DNA of 64,000 nucleotides, from positions 1-64,000 of the forward strand of contig JAUQQK010000004.1 of the NCBI GenBank assembly GCA_030549905.1. The letters run 5' to 3'. The notes below the pieces were generated by a model. It was not told the DNA's origin. It saw only the letters and a list, made by a program, of their open reading frames with translations, and did not search any database. This DNA comes from Aquificota bacterium (GTDB taxonomy: Bacteria; Aquificota; Aquificia; Aquificales; Aquificaceae). Made by a program: the position numbers and the translations under genes. Positions 16,828 through 26,112 of this stretch are shown here, piece by piece; positions within the stretch are counted from its first letter, which is position 1; each line of letters starts with the position of its first letter.

Positions 16828-18261
16828 TTAGCTCAAGTCAAGGATAACCATCTTTATCTCCGTATAATCTTCTATTGCAAAGCGAGGACCTTCCCTTCCT
16901 ATACCTGAATACTTTACACCTCCGTAGGGCATGTGGTCCGCTCTGAAGTTAGGTCCTTCATTGATAAGCACTCCTCCAGCTTCCACTTTTCTTATAAACT
17001 CCCAGGCTATATCTATGTCTTTTGTAAAAATACCCACTTGAAGACCGTATTCTGAGTCATTGACCATGTTTATGGCTTCCTCTACTTCCCTGTAAGGATT
17101 TACCACCACTACGGGAGCAAAGGCTTCTTCTCTGAAAAGTTTTGCATGAGAAGGCACGAGGGAAACTATGGTAGGCGTTAAGACAGAAGACACCTTATCG
17201 CCACAGGAAACTCCACCGGTGATGAGTTTTGCACCTTCATGTAGGGCTTCATCTATCCATTCCTGAATTCTCTGAACTTCGGAGACAGATATCATAGGTC
17301 CCACATCTGTGTCTTCCTGCATTGGGTCTCCTACCTTGAGGTTCTGAACAGCCCTTTCAAGCTCTTCCAGATATTTGTCAAAGAGGTCTTCATGTACGAA
17401 GACTCTCTGTACGGATATGCATACTTGACCTGCTATGGCATAGCCTCCTGCTATGGTCTTTTGAACTGCCTTTTTGAGGTCTCCGTCTTTGTGAAGTACT
17501 ATGGCTGAATTAGAACCAAGCTCTAAGACCACCTTCTTGATACCTGCCTGACGTACAATTATGTCTCCTACCTTTCTACTGCCGGTAAAGGAAACTACTC
17601 TCACATCTGGATGTGTGGTCATAGCCTTTCCTACATCACCATAGCCCGGAAGAACGCTTAAAGCTTCTTTGGGAAGCCCGGCTTCTAATAACAGTTCTCC
17701 CAGCATGAGAGGTGTTATGGGCGTCCTCTCAGAAGGCTTGAGTATTACCGCATTGCCACAGGCTAAAGCAGGAGCTACTTTGTGCATAGAAAGGTTGAGA
17801 GGAAAGTTAAAAGGTGTTATAGCGGAGACTATACCAACAGGCTGTCTTATGTAAAAGCCCACCTTACCCTTGCCGTTTGGATGAGCATCTATAGGAATAA
17901 CCTCCCCTCCTATTCTTTTGGCTTCCTCCGCAGAAAAGATTAAAGTCTGTATGGCTCTCTGGACTTCTGTTCTTGCCTCTCTTATTGTTTTGCCCACTTC
18001 AAGGACGAGGCTTTTTGCAAATTCTTCAGCTCTTTCCTTTAAAAGCTGGCTTGCACGCATTAAAATTTCATAGCGTTCGTAAGCAGTTAAAGAGGAAAGT
18101 TTTTTAAAACCCTCTTTTGCCAGCTGAACCGCCTTTATTACATCTTCTTCTGTTGCCTTTGAAACTTCAGCTACCTTCTCACCCGTATAGGGGTAGAAGA
18201 CCTCAATCTTTTCATCTTTTTCTATCCACTTACCACCTATCAGAATACCTCTTCTACCCAT
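16828..18261 (-). CDS. NAD(P)-dependent aldehyde dehydrogenase
   Basis: A 477-residue ALDH-superfamily enzyme oxidising an aldehyde to an acid, possibly lactaldehyde or glyceraldehyde 3-phosphate. It shows ITPFNFPLNLSMHKVAPALACGN (NAD binding), SFTGSRKVGD, the general base Glu in LELGSNSA, and the nucleophile Cys in AGQVCISVQR. I use the ATG at 18261; the track start (GTG, 18282) lies within the upstream HEPN frame. TAAAAT lies 7 nt upstream of this ATG, so a leaderless message is possible. The exact substrate is not determined. Confidence 0.88.
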   Translation of the reverse strand: MGRRGILIGGKWIEKDEKIEVFYPYTGEKVAEVSKATEEDVIKAVQLAKEGFKKLSSLTAYERYEILMRASQLLKERAEEFAKSLVLEVGKTIREARTEVQRAIQTLIFSAEEAKRIGGEVIPIDAHPNGKGKVGFYIRQPVGIVSAITPFNFPLNLSMHKVAPALACGNAVILKPSERTPITPLMLGELLLEAGLPKEALSVLPGYGDVGKAMTTHPDVRVVSFTGSRKVGDIIVRQAGIKKVVLELGSNSAIVLHKDGDLKKAVQKTIAGGYAIAGQVCISVQRVFVHEDLFDKYLEELERAVQNLKVGDPMQEDTDVGPMISVSEVQRIQEWIDEALHEGAKLITGGVSCGDKVSSVLTPTIVSLVPSHAKLFREEAFAPVVVVNPYREVEEAINMVNDSEYGLQVGIFTKDIDIAWEFIRKVEAGGVLINEGPNFRADHMPYGGVKYSGIGREGPRFAIEDYTEIKMVILDLS

Positions 18262-18271
18262 ACAGTATATT

Positions 18272-18651
18272 TTAAGACTCACTGGGCTCTTTAGATACTA
18301 TGCCGTAAAGCCTCTTCATGTAGCTCAAAACCCCTGGTAGTTCTTCAAAAACTCTGTCCGCAAGCTCTTCATCGTAGGTATGAGATGTGAGGTTTCTGTA
18401 GTCGCATATCCTCAGCCAGTATTCGTCGTGTTCTATAAGACCGAGCGAGTAGGCAACCCTTATACAGCTTTTTGGAGACCTGCATTCAAGACCATGAACT
18501 TTAAGGTTTTCCAGGCAAGGTCAAAAAGGAACTCAAAACGTTGTATGGCTGAGTCTCTGACTATCGGGTTTTTATCCTGAAGGCTTAAGACCTCTTCAAG
18601 CCTGTGGAGTGCCTTGGCAAACTTTTCAAGAAAGACCTTTAGCTGGCTCAT
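18272..18651 (-). pseudogene. HEPN-domain (HI0074/HepT-like) toxin gene with a frameshift
   Basis: The track shows only 63 residues, ending AWKTLKFMVLNAG. In the next frame the sequence continues HGLECRSPKSCIR, then RNLTSHTYDEE, to a TAA at 18272. Together the two halves match the HI0074/HepT nucleotidyltransferase-associated HEPN family. The total of 380 nt is two bases over a multiple of three, so a one-base loss near 18,500 fits. The RNLTSHTY stretch carries the Rx4HxY RNase and AMPylation-target motif, but in the part now out of frame. It overlaps the MNT gene by 26 nt. A sequence error is the alternative. Confidence 0.75.
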
Positions 18652-18952
18652 TTATCACCTCAATGCTTTTCATCGCCTGATTTTTGAAGGCTTCCGATAC
18701 CTTGTTGAAATCTACAAGGTCTATTCTGTAAAGCGTTGGTATGTTTTCTACCTCCTCCTCTATCTTTGCCCATACGCTCGGGCTTATGGGTGGTCCCATT
18801 ATGCCCAGGTCTATGTCCGAACCCCTTCCGCCCCTTCCCTGAACCCTTGAGCCAAAGAAAAAGACCAGATACTTAGAAAGGTCAAGATGCTTTGAAAGGA
18901 TCCTGATTATCTCTTCTTTTAGCCTTTCCTCGCAATAATCTTCTAACCTCAT
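18626..18952 (-). CDS. MNT-domain nucleotidyltransferase (MntA-like antitoxin)
   Basis: A 108-residue minimal nucleotidyltransferase with FFGSRVQGRGGRGSDIDLG, an exact GSx10DxD motif. In known HepT/MntA pairs this enzyme AMPylates the HEPN RNase toxin to silence it. Here it is followed by, and overlaps, a frameshifted HEPN gene, so it may be an antitoxin left without its toxin. A TATTAT box lies 6 nt before the ATG. Confidence 0.85.
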   Translation of the reverse strand: MRLEDYCEERLKEEIIRILSKHLDLSKYLVFFFGSRVQGRGGRGSDIDLGIMGPPISPSVWAKIEEEVENIPTLYRIDLVDFNKVSEAFKNQAMKSIEVINEPAKGLS

Positions 18953-18957
18953 TGGTA

Positions 18958-18964
18958 TATAATA
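18958..18964. promoter_or_regulatory. overlapping divergent -10 boxes for MNT and tyrS
   Basis: TATAAT (plus, 18958-18963) and TATTAT (minus, 18959-18964) occupy the same bases between two divergent genes only about 20-30 bp apart. Only one promoter should be open at a time. Confidence 0.45.
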
Positions 18965-18982
18965 TAGAGCTTTGTGGTAGCC

Positions 18983-20167
18983 ATGCTTAGTCCAGAAGAA
19001 CAGCTAAAAGCCTTAAAACGGGTAGCTGTGGAAATAATTGAAGAGGAAGAGCTTTTAAAAAAGCTAAAGGAGGAAAGACCTCTGCGTGTGAAGGCTGGCT
19101 TTGACCCCACAGCTCCAGACCTACACCTTGGACATGTGGTCTTGCTTGAAAAACTCAGGCAGTTTCAAAGCTTAGGGCATGAGGTCTATTTTGTGATTGG
19201 AGACTTCACCGCCATGATAGGGGACCCGACAGGAAGAAGCGAAACAAGACCACCTTTGAGCAGGGAACAGGTGCTTGAAAACGCAAAGACCTATGAACAT
19301 CAGGTCTTTAAGGTGCTTGACCCTCAGAGGACCAATATAGTCTTTAACAGCACATGGCTTTCAACCCTTGGCACAGAAGGCATTATCAGGCTTACCGCCC
19401 AGTATACGGTGGCAAGAATGTTAGAAAGGGATGACTTTTTCAAGCGTTTCAAAGAGGGCACTCCCATATACATACACGAGTTCATATATCCGCTGCTACA
19501 GGGCTATGACTCTGTCTTTCTAAAGGCTGATGTGGAGCTGGGTGGCACAGACCAGAAGTTTAACCTCTTGGTGGGAAGAGACCTTCAGAGAGCCTACGGA
19601 CAGGAGCCTCAGGTTTGCATAACCCTTCCCCTGCTGGTGGGTCTTGACGGCGTAAGAAAAATGTCCAAGTCCTATGGCAACTACATTGGCATAACAGAAG
19701 AACCAGGGCAGATGTTTGGGAAAATCATGTCCATATCTGACGAGCTTATGTGGGAATACTACCTTCTACTTACAGACTACACGCAGGAGGAGATAGAGAG
19801 GTTCAAAAGGGAAATGCACCCCATGCAGGCTAAAAAACAGCTTGCTCATTATATAGTTGCAAGGTTTCATTCCAAGGAAGAAGCGGACAGGGCTTTAGAG
19901 TTCTTTGAAAGGACCTTTTCTCATAGAGAGTTTCCTGACGAGGCTCCAGAGATAAAAGTGCCTGTGGGCTTTAAGAGGAAGGCTTATGAGTTTCTTTTTG
20001 AGCTTGGCATTGAAAGCTCTAAAAACTCCGCAAGGCGTGTTATAGAGGGGGGTGGGTTAAGGATTGAGGGGGTAAAGGTAGAAGACCCCAATCAAGAGGT
20101 AGTGGTTGATAAGCCCCTCAGGGTTCAGGTTGGTAAGAAAAGGTTTTATAAAATAGTGCCTCTTTGA
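18983..20167 (+). CDS. tyrS: tyrosyl-tRNA synthetase
   Basis: A class I aminoacyl-tRNA synthetase of about 394 residues, TyrZ type. The HLGH motif lies in DLHLGHVVL at about 45, KMSKS in [11 protein letters not shown] at about 230, and an S4-like RNA-binding domain at the C-terminus ([14 protein letters not shown]). The track uses GTG at 18974; the ATG at 18983 is equally placed. The gene ends 2 nt from the convergent ftsL-like gene. Confidence 0.95.
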   Translation: MLSPEEQLKALKRVAVEIIEEEELLKKLKEERPLRVKAGFDPTAPDLHLGHVVLLEKLRQFQSLGHEVYFVIGDFTAMIGDPTGRSETRPPLSREQVLENAKTYEHQVFKVLDPQRTNIVFNSTWLSTLGTEGIIRLTAQYTVARMLERDDFFKRFKEGTPIYIHEFIYPLLQGYDSVFLKADVELGGTDQKFNLLVGRDLQRAYGQEPQVCITLPLLVGLDGVRKMSKSYGNYIGITEEPGQMFGKIMSISDELMWEYYLLLTDYTQEEIERFKREMHPMQAKKQLAHYIVARFHSKEEADRALEFFERTFSHREFPDEAPEIKVPVGFKRKAYEFLFELGIESSKNSARRVIEGGGLRIEGVKVEDPNQEVVVDKPLRVQVGKKRFYKIVPL

Positions 20168-20169
20168 GA

Positions 20170-20415
20170 CTACCTTTTTACGACTTTTATCCTGTTCCAG
20201 TCCACAGGGGAAAAGCCCTTATCCTCCGCATAATTCTTAACAACTGGATAGTTTATGAGCCTTTCAATCTCAGCCCTTAGTATCAAACCCCTTTCCCTTT
20301 CCTTTTTAAGCATGGAGACCTTTCTGGCGTAGTCCCTTGCGGTTTTTACCGCATAGGAAGAATACAGGAGGTTTATAAATAAAAGCAGCAGGCTAAGAAA
20401 AAAATACCTTTTCAT
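20170..20415 (-). CDS. ftsL: FtsL-like cell division protein
   Basis: An 81-residue bitopic membrane protein: residues 5-23 are a strongly hydrophobic helix, followed by a charged coiled-coil stretch ([13 protein letters not shown]) and a short tail. Size, topology and position directly after rsmH are those of FtsL, which joins FtsB/FtsQ at the division septum. Sequence conservation of FtsL is weak, so the call depends on context. Confidence 0.65.
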   Translation of the reverse strand: MKRYFFLSLLLLFINLLYSSYAVKTARDYARKVSMLKKERERGLILRAEIERLINYPVVKNYAEDKGFSPVDWNRIKVVKR

Positions 20416-21269
20416 ACCCTTTCTCCCGCTCTTAATTTTGCACTCCTACAGGCTGGGTTCCTTCTTACATCCTCCATTGTAGGTCTAATCGGCTTTTTTG
20501 TCAAGGGTTTTAGGTGTGTCTTTATAAAGTGTTTGACAAGGCGGTCTTCTAAGGAGTGGAAGCTAATAACCACAAGTCTACCACCTATTCTCAAAAAGTC
20601 AAGGGTTTTATTAAGGGCTGTTTCTAAAGACTGAAGCTCTTTGTTTACCTCCATCCTTATTGCCTGAAAGACCTTTGTGGCTGGGTGTATCCTGCCCCTT
20701 CTGTAAGGAATGACAGAGAGTATAATTTTTACAAGCTCCCCTGTGGTCTCTATGGGCTCTTTGGCCCTTGCCAGCACAATGGCCCTGGCTATTCTCTTGG
20801 CGTAAGGTTCTTCCCCGTATTCTCTTATGATTCTTTCAAGCTCCTTTTCCGAGTATTTGTTTACCACTTCATAGGCGGTAAGGCTTTCCTCTGGGTTCAT
20901 CCTCATGTCAAGCCTTTCATCTCTCTGGAAGGAAAAGCCCCTCGGGCTTTTTAGCTGATACATGGAAACGCCAAGGTCAAAGAGAAAGCCATCTACCTCT
21001 GAAAGTCCTTCCGTCCTCAGAACTTCGTCAAGGTCTGCAAAGTTTGCATGATAGAGGCTATACCTTCCTTCAAAGTCCTTCAGGTTTTCCTTTGCAAGCT
21101 CTAAGGCATAAGGGTCTCTGTCTATGCCTATTACAAAGGCTTGCGGGTTTTTTTCGAGTATCCTCCTCGTATGTCCTCCAAGCCCTACTGTGCAATCTAC
21201 ATAAAGCCTTCCACCATTGCCCAAAAGCAGGTCTGTAGCTTCTTCAAGAAGAACAGGCACATGCATCAA
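20412..21269 (-). CDS. rsmH: 16S rRNA (cytosine-1402-N4)-methyltransferase
   Basis: A 285-residue RsmH (MraW). It has [10 protein letters not shown] at the N-terminus, the SAM-binding [15 protein letters not shown] at about 24, [13 protein letters not shown] at about 96, and the C-terminal [16 protein letters not shown] at about 235. It fine-tunes the ribosomal P site. It overlaps rnhB upstream and ftsL downstream by 4 nt each; rsmH-ftsL is the normal start of the division/cell-wall cluster, but here murein genes do not follow. Confidence 0.95.
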   Translation of the reverse strand: MMHVPVLLEEATDLLLGNGGRLYVDCTVGLGGHTRRILEKNPQAFVIGIDRDPYALELAKENLKDFEGRYSLYHANFADLDEVLRTEGLSEVDGFLFDLGVSMYQLKSPRGFSFQRDERLDMRMNPEESLTAYEVVNKYSEKELERIIREYGEEPYAKRIARAIVLARAKEPIETTGELVKIILSVIPYRRGRIHPATKVFQAIRMEVNKELQSLETALNKTLDFLRIGGRLVVISFHSLEDRLVKHFIKTHLKPLTKKPIRPTMEDVRRNPACRSAKLRAGERV

Positions 21270-21865
21270 TCTTCAAAGAGGCTGAGCTGTTTTATGGGAG
21301 AGAAGCTCCTCCTGTGAATGAGGCTTTCCTTATGGGCTTTAAGGGCTTTTAGGTGTTCCCTTGTGGCATAACCTTTATGCCTTACAAAGTTATAGTGGGG
21401 TAAAAGCCTGTGATAATGCTCCATTATTTTGTCCCTTAAAACCTTAGCCACCACACTGGCACAGGCGCAGGAAAGGCTTTTTTCATCTCCCTTCACGAGG
21501 GCTAAACACTCATAGCCTTCCACAGGCAGGTAGTCGCTTATGACCACATCAAACCTGTGCTTTAAATCCTGCAGAGCCCTCTTGAAGGCGATAAGGTTTG
21601 CTTCCAAGATACCAACGCGATCAATGAGGCTTGAATCCACCACGGCGGTGCCGATGGCTAAGGCTTTTTCTTTTATCAAAGCGTATAACTCCTCCCTCTC
21701 CTTAGGCGTTAGCCTTTTGGAGTCACCCTTTAGAAAAGGTTCTGTAAAGGGCGGAAGTATGACCGCACATGCAACAAGGGGACCCGCCAGAGGACCCCTT
21801 CCCACCTCATCTACCCCAGCCACCAGAAGACCCCTTTCCCAGTAGGGCAGTTCATATTCTATCAT
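21266..21865 (-). CDS. rnhB: ribonuclease HII
   Basis: A 199-residue RNase HII that removes ribonucleotides from DNA hybrids. The GRG motif and first acidic residues lie in [16 protein letters not shown] at about 15, with further acidic residues in VVISDYLPV and [13 protein letters not shown]. It is coupled by 4-nt overlaps to rplS and rsmH. Confidence 0.94.
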   Translation of the reverse strand: MIEYELPYWERGLLVAGVDEVGRGPLAGPLVACAVILPPFTEPFLKGDSKRLTPKEREELYALIKEKALAIGTAVVDSSLIDRVGILEANLIAFKRALQDLKHRFDVVISDYLPVEGYECLALVKGDEKSLSCACASVVAKVLRDKIMEHYHRLLPHYNFVRHKGYATREHLKALKAHKESLIHRRSFSPIKQLSLFED

Positions 21866-22239
21866 TTGGGCTTTTTAAACTCCCAGGGCTTTATCTCCCT
21901 TATCATACCCATGGCTTCTTTGCCCTTATACTTCCTGAGGAAATAAAGCCTTGCCCTTCTCACCTTTCCATATTTTACAAGCTCAATCTTTTCAATATTT
22001 GGGCTGTAGTATGGGAAAGTTCTTTCAATGCCAACGCCGTAGGATTCTTTACGCACAGTAAAGGTCTTACCACTGCCCGCACCCCTTACTCTTATCACAA
22101 CACCCTCAAAGGGCTGAACCCTTTCCTTATCGCCTTCCACTATCTTATAATGCACCCTTATGGTATCACCCACCCTAAAGTTGGGATAATCCTTCTTGAC
22201 GGTGTATATCTCTTCCACTTTCTGTAAAAGCCCGCTCAT
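21862..22239 (-). CDS. rplS: 50S ribosomal protein L19
   Basis: A 125-residue L19, which sits at the 30S-50S interface. Signatures are [29 protein letters not shown] and the [14 protein letters not shown] core. It heads the operon rplS-rnhB-rsmH-ftsL. Unlike many transcription-unit starts here, it has a proper leader of about 25 nt with AAGGAGG before the ATG, as suits a highly translated gene. Confidence 0.96.
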   Translation of the reverse strand: MSGLLQKVEEIYTVKKDYPNFRVGDTIRVHYKIVEGDKERVQPFEGVVIRVRGAGSGKTFTVRKESYGVGIERTFPYYSPNIEKIELVKYGKVRRARLYFLRKYKGKEAMGMIREIKPWEFKKPK

Positions 22240-22271
22240 TTTAATGCCTCCTTGTAGATTAAAACCCTATT

Positions 22272-22277
22272 ATTATA
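22272..22277 (-). promoter_or_regulatory. -10 box for the rplS operon
   Basis: TATAAT on the minus strand 32 nt before the rplS ATG, leaving room for a short leader with a Shine-Dalgarno site. Confidence 0.45.
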
Positions 22278-22315
22278 GCACATACAGCCCCACATGCACT
22301 AAAATTACCCTACCC

Positions 22316-23350
22316 ATGGAACGCATGCAACCCCATGACCTTTTTACAAAAGCAGTCCTAAAAGACGAAGAAAACCTAAAAGCCTTCCTCTCTGAATTTT
22401 TGCCCAAAAGCCTCACAAAACACCTCAACCTCTCAAAGCTAACACTTGTTCCAGAAGAACAGATAACCCTCTCTCACGAAAAAAGACTTATACCAGACCT
22501 ATGCGCAGAAGTGCCTCTAAAAGGCTCAAAAAGAAAAGTCCATATATACATGCTCATTGAACACAAGTCCTATCCAGACAAAAGAGCATATTTGCAGATA
22601 CTCAACTATACTACCTCCTTATGCGAAAAGTCCTTCTCAGAAAACAGAGACTTTCCACCCGTATTGCCACTTATCTACTACCACGGAAGAAAACCATGGC
22701 TGTATCCCGTGAGGTTCTCTGAGTTTCTTAGAGTTCCTGAAGAGATAAAAGACTACTTTTTAGACTTCTATGTGGAGCTTGTAGATTTGTTAAAGCTGAA
22801 AGATGAGGAGCTTCTCAAAAAGGTAGAAACCTATGATATTCTCTATACCTTCATGCTTTTACAGAAGAAGCTTCATGCACCCCTTGAGGAGTTGCTTGAA
22901 GTGGTAGAAAGGTTTATAAGCCTTGGCACACTGCTAAGTGAAAGAAGGGGCTACTTTTTCTGGCTTTATGTAAAGTTTATAGCCCATTTTAAGAAAATTG
23001 ACGAAGAAAATGTCCTGCATAAAATAATAGAGAGAGGAGGACAGGAAGTGCTGAAAGAGTTAAAGCTTTATCCTGAGAGGAAATATGAGGAAGGCTTAGA
23101 GAAAGGTCTGCAGGAAGGTTTAAAAGAAGGCATACAAAAAGGCTTAGAAAAAGGTCTATTAATTGACGCTCAGGAGATGGTTCTTGAGGTTATTGAGCTA
23201 AGGCTTGGAGGTGTTCCAGAAGAGGTAGAAAGGCTTATAAGGTCTGAGACAGACAGAAGCAGACTTAGAAACCTTCACAGAGAGCTGATAATAAGCAAAG
23301 AGCCTTTTGAGACTTTAAGAAGTTTTTATCCTGAGCTTGAGCTTTCCTGA
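22316..23350 (+). CDS. Rpn family recombination-promoting nuclease / putative transposase
   Basis: About 344 residues of the Rpn (YhgA-like, PD-(D/E)XK) family. The N-terminus MQPHDLFTKAVL, the core RLIPDLCAEV with VHIYMLIEHKSYPDK (nuclease residues), and LPLIYYHGRKPW are typical. The C-terminus carries Gly/Glu/Lys repeats (EEGLEKGLQEGLKEGIQKG) and a conserved end EMVLEVIELRLGGVPEEVERL. Rpn proteins are DNA endonucleases that raise RecA-independent recombination in E. coli. The ATG at 22316 replaces the track start at 22196, which runs through rplS. Decayed relatives lie directly downstream and at 42.2-44.0 kb. Confidence 0.85.
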   Translation: MERMQPHDLFTKAVLKDEENLKAFLSEFLPKSLTKHLNLSKLTLVPEEQITLSHEKRLIPDLCAEVPLKGSKRKVHIYMLIEHKSYPDKRAYLQILNYTTSLCEKSFSENRDFPPVLPLIYYHGRKPWLYPVRFSEFLRVPEEIKDYFLDFYVELVDLLKLKDEELLKKVETYDILYTFMLLQKKLHAPLEELLEVVERFISLGTLLSERRGYFFWLYVKFIAHFKKIDEENVLHKIIERGGQEVLKELKLYPERKYEEGLEKGLQEGLKEGIQKGLEKGLLIDAQEMVLEVIELRLGGVPEEVERLIRSETDRSRLRNLHRELIISKEPFETLRSFYPELELS

Positions 23351-23367
23351 CTTTTACAAGAGGTAAA

Positions 23368-23573
23368 GAGGTGCTGAAGGAATTAAGGCTTTATCCTGAA
23401 AAGAAATATGAAGAAGGTTTTTACCAAACGCTTAGGAAGTGGTGCTTGAGCTAAAGTTTGAAGATGTTCGAGGGCTAATAAGGGTTGATATAGAAACAAG
23501 CTCTTTACAATAAGCTTGTGCTAGCTTAGAACCTTGTCGCGGTCCTCAAGAGTTATTATCCAGAGCTTGCTTA
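23368..23573 (+). pseudogene. decayed tandem copy of the Rpn gene 3' end
   Basis: Directly behind the Rpn stop, GAGGTGCTGAAGGAATTAAG and the following bases repeat the Rpn segment encoding EVLKELKLYPERKYEEG with scattered changes. Later pieces match VLELKF, RGLIR, and a final SYYPELA, but in shifting frames with stops. The Gly/Lys repeat region is deleted. This is the tail of a former second copy, not a coding gene. Confidence 0.75.
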
Positions 23574-23617
23574 GAACTCATAGATATGTTAGGTGTTATA
23601 ATTATAGCGTTCACCTT

Positions 23618-25195
23618 ATGGACTATTCAGCCTTTGACCTTTTGCCAGAAGCCCTGCTTGTAATTGATGAGAATTATAAGATTGTCTTTGCAAACAAAAG
23701 GGCTAAGGAGGTCTATGGAAGTTTTTCCGACACATGCTACGGGCTTTCCCATGGCTTTCCCGTGCCTTGTTATGAAGTGGAGGAACATCCATGCCCCGTG
23801 AAAAACATTAAAGAGCATGGACTTAAAAGGTCTGGCGTGGTGCATCTGCATAGAACAGAGGAGGGTGAGGGTTATTTCTATGTGGTGGCTGAATATGACC
23901 CAAAGGAGAGGGTTTTTGTTGAGCTTCACATAGACCTTTCTGAGCTGGCAAAAGCCTTTGGTCTTAGCAGTCTTAAACCGGAGATTGTTTTTTCAATGGG
24001 TCCTGTGGTCTTTTTTCAGTGGGAGAGGAAGGAGGGCTGGCCTGTCAAGTTTGTATCACCCAATGTGATGGAGCTTTTTGGCTACACGGCTGAAGACTTT
24101 CTTTCTGGCAGGGTGAGGTATGACCAGGTGGTGCATCCAGAGGACCTGCCAAGGGTGGCAAAGGAAGTAGAATTTCACACGGCAAACAGGTCGCCAAGCT
24201 GGACCCATGAGGACTACAGGATAATCACAAAGGAAGGCAAGATTAAATGGGTGCTTGACCATACGGTGCCACTGCTTGATGAAAGGGGTGAGGTGGTTGG
24301 TTATTATGGCTACCTGATTGATATAACGGAGAAACACGAAAAGGAAGAGATTTTTAGAGTTCTTGCAGAGGCAAACCCTCATGGCGTTTTGCTTTATGAC
24401 TTTGAAAGCAACAAAATAATGTATGCAAACAGAAGCATTACAAGGATATCGGGCTATAGCATGGAGGAGCTGTTAAGCATGGAAGACCCACTGTCTTTCA
24501 TTGACCCGCTCACCCTGAGAAGGGCAGAGGAGGCAATAGAGAGGAGAAAAGGGGGATATAAGGGGCTTATAAGCTACCGTATAAGGGTAAGAACAAAAGG
24601 TGGTAAATATAAATGGCTTAAGCTTTCCTCTGTTGTGGTTTCATACAGGGGGAAACCCGTATCTGTTATTACTCTTGTGGATATTTCAAAGGAGGTAAGT
24701 AGAGAAAAAAGGCTTGTAGAGCTTGCCACAAGGGACCAGCTCACTGGTATTTTTAACAGGCATGCATTGATTGAGCATTTTGAGCATCTAATAGCTCAGG
24801 CGGAAAGGTATAATGCGGTATTTTCTATTCTAATGTTTGACATTGACAACTTTAAGAGGATAAACGACACCTACGGGCACATATTGGGGGATAAGGTGCT
24901 GAAGGAAGTTGCAAAGGCTACAAAGGGTGTTTTGAGAAGGAGCGATCTTTTTGGAAGATGGGGCGGTGAAGAGTTTGTTGTGCTTCTTCCTATGACCTCC
25001 GACCCATCAAGCCCTGCGGAGAAAGTAAGGCAGGCGGTTGAATCCTGCGGGCTGTGCCAGGAAGTGGGTGTCACCGTATCGGTGGGTGCTACCGCCTACA
25101 GAAGTGGGGATAGTCTGGACAGTATGGTGGCAAGGGCTGATGAAGCCCTTTATATTGCCAAGAAACAGGGCAAAAACCGGGTGGTGGTTTTATAG
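23618..25195 (+). CDS. triple-PAS diguanylate cyclase (GGDEF)
   Basis: A soluble protein of about 525 residues. A first PAS domain (1-110) contains a cysteine-rich loop ([20 protein letters not shown]), a second (about 125-245) has [11 protein letters not shown] and DITEK, a third (about 250-370) has [10 protein letters not shown] and DISKEV. A GGDEF domain follows (about 370-525) with [14 protein letters not shown] and an active-site [11 protein letters not shown], so it should make c-di-GMP. No membrane segments are seen. The ATG at 23618 is preferred because the upstream part of the track ORF is Rpn debris. A TATAAT box lies at 23597-23602. Confidence 0.9.
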   Translation: MDYSAFDLLPEALLVIDENYKIVFANKRAKEVYGSFSDTCYGLSHGFPVPCYEVEEHPCPVKNIKEHGLKRSGVVHLHRTEEGEGYFYVVAEYDPKERVFVELHIDLSELAKAFGLSSLKPEIVFSMGPVVFFQWERKEGWPVKFVSPNVMELFGYTAEDFLSGRVRYDQVVHPEDLPRVAKEVEFHTANRSPSWTHEDYRIITKEGKIKWVLDHTVPLLDERGEVVGYYGYLIDITEKHEKEEIFRVLAEANPHGVLLYDFESNKIMYANRSITRISGYSMEELLSMEDPLSFIDPLTLRRAEEAIERRKGGYKGLISYRIRVRTKGGKYKWLKLSSVVVSYRGKPVSVITLVDISKEVSREKRLVELATRDQLTGIFNRHALIEHFEHLIAQAERYNAVFSILMFDIDNFKRINDTYGHILGDKVLKEVAKATKGVLRRSDLFGRWGGEEFVVLLPMTSDPSSPAEKVRQAVESCGLCQEVGVTVSVGATAYRSGDSLDSMVARADEALYIAKKQGKNRVVVL

Positions 25196-25684
25196 CTGAC
25201 TTTGAAGCTCCTCGTTCATTGCTCTGACTTTTTCTTTAAGGTTCTTCTCGTATTCGCTTAGCTTCTTTTCAAGCTCTGGATACTTTATGGAGAGTATCCT
25301 TACCGCCAGAAGCCCCGCATTGGTGCCGTTTCCTATGCCGACGGTTGCTACTGGCACGCCAGCGGGCATCTGCACTATGGAATAAAGAGAATCTACTCCA
25401 CTCAGATGCTTTGAAGGCACCGGCACACCTATGACGGGCAGGGTGGTCATGCTGGCGGTCATACCCGGCAGGTGGGCGGAGCCCCCAGCTCCCGCTATTA
25501 TCACCTCTATGCCCCTTTCCCTTGCGGACCTGGCATACTCATACATGAGCTCTGGTGTGCGATGGGCGGAGACAACCTTGACCTCACAGGGAATTCCAAA
25601 CTCTCTCAGCACTTCATAGGCAGGCTTTAGCCACTCCCAGTCAGAAAGGCTACCCATAATTATTCCCACAAGAGGCTTGTCCAT
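25190..25684 (-). CDS. purE: N5-carboxyaminoimidazole ribonucleotide mutase
   Basis: A 164-residue class I PurE of purine synthesis. The motif [13 protein letters not shown] at the N-terminus, VVSAHRTPE at about 38, and [16 protein letters not shown] at about 63 are diagnostic. PurK is not adjacent. The gene is read towards the PAS-GGDEF gene and overlaps it by 6 nt. Its ATG is 7 nt from a TAAAAT box and lacks a Shine-Dalgarno site. Confidence 0.96.
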   Translation of the reverse strand: MDKPLVGIIMGSLSDWEWLKPAYEVLREFGIPCEVKVVSAHRTPELMYEYARSARERGIEVIIAGAGGSAHLPGMTASMTTLPVIGVPVPSKHLSGVDSLYSIVQMPAGVPVATVGIGNGTNAGLLAVRILSIKYPELEKKLSEYEKNLKEKVRAMNEELQSQL

Positions 25685-25687
25685 GCA

Positions 25688-25697
25688 TATAATTTTA
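25688..25697. promoter_or_regulatory. interlocked divergent -10 boxes for purE and the coiled-coil gene
   Basis: TATAAT (plus, 25688-25693) is 8 nt before the GTG of the coiled-coil gene; TAAAAT (minus, 25692-25697) is 7 nt before the purE ATG. The two start codons are only 17 nt apart, so both promoters share the same bases. Confidence 0.45.
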
Positions 25698-25701
25698 ATC
25701 T

Positions 25702-26112
25702 GTGGAAGACTTTAAAACGCCAGAGGAAGTTTTAAGAAGCCTAAAAGAACTTGAGGAGAAACTGTGGGAAAGGCGCATGAAGCTTTTATGGCAGTATGAA
25801 AAGATTGAGAGGATAAAGAGAAACATTAAGGTGATGGAAGACAGTATAAGGGAACATTTTGGCATAGACCCCAGTAGTGAGGAAGCCCTCCTGTTGGCTC
25901 ATAAGGAGCAGTCCTCCCTTTTCGAACACCTATCCGCCCAATATGGTGAAGAAAAGGTACCATACCTCATGGAGCTGGTGGAGAGGATAAGGTATGTGGT
26001 GGATGCCAGAAGAGAGTTGAAGGAGATTGAAGTAGAGGTTAAAATGCTTGACAATGAAATAGACGCTATGCTTGAACAGATTAGAGAATATAAAAGGAGA
26101 TTCCTTTCATGA
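25702..26112 (+). CDS. coiled-coil hypothetical protein
   Basis: A 136-residue, highly charged, almost entirely helical protein; heptad-like Leu/Ile spacing is visible in both halves ([16 protein letters not shown], and [17 protein letters not shown]). No enzyme motif is recognised. It starts with GTG and overlaps the ferredoxin gene by 4 nt, so it may work with that electron carrier. Confidence 0.7.
   Translation: MEDFKTPEEVLRSLKELEEKLWERRMKLLWQYEKIERIKRNIKVMEDSIREHFGIDPSSEEALLLAHKEQSSLFEHLSAQYGEEKVPYLMELVERIRYVVDARRELKEIEVEVKMLDNEIDAMLEQIREYKRRFLS

Noticed and set aside
22196-22315. Track start of the Rpn gene at 22196
   Set aside because: The extension overlaps rplS and its leader and bears no Rpn similarity.
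23534-23617. Track start of the PAS-GGDEF gene at 23534
   Set aside because: The extra N-terminus is out-of-frame Rpn debris and lies upstream of the likely promoter.
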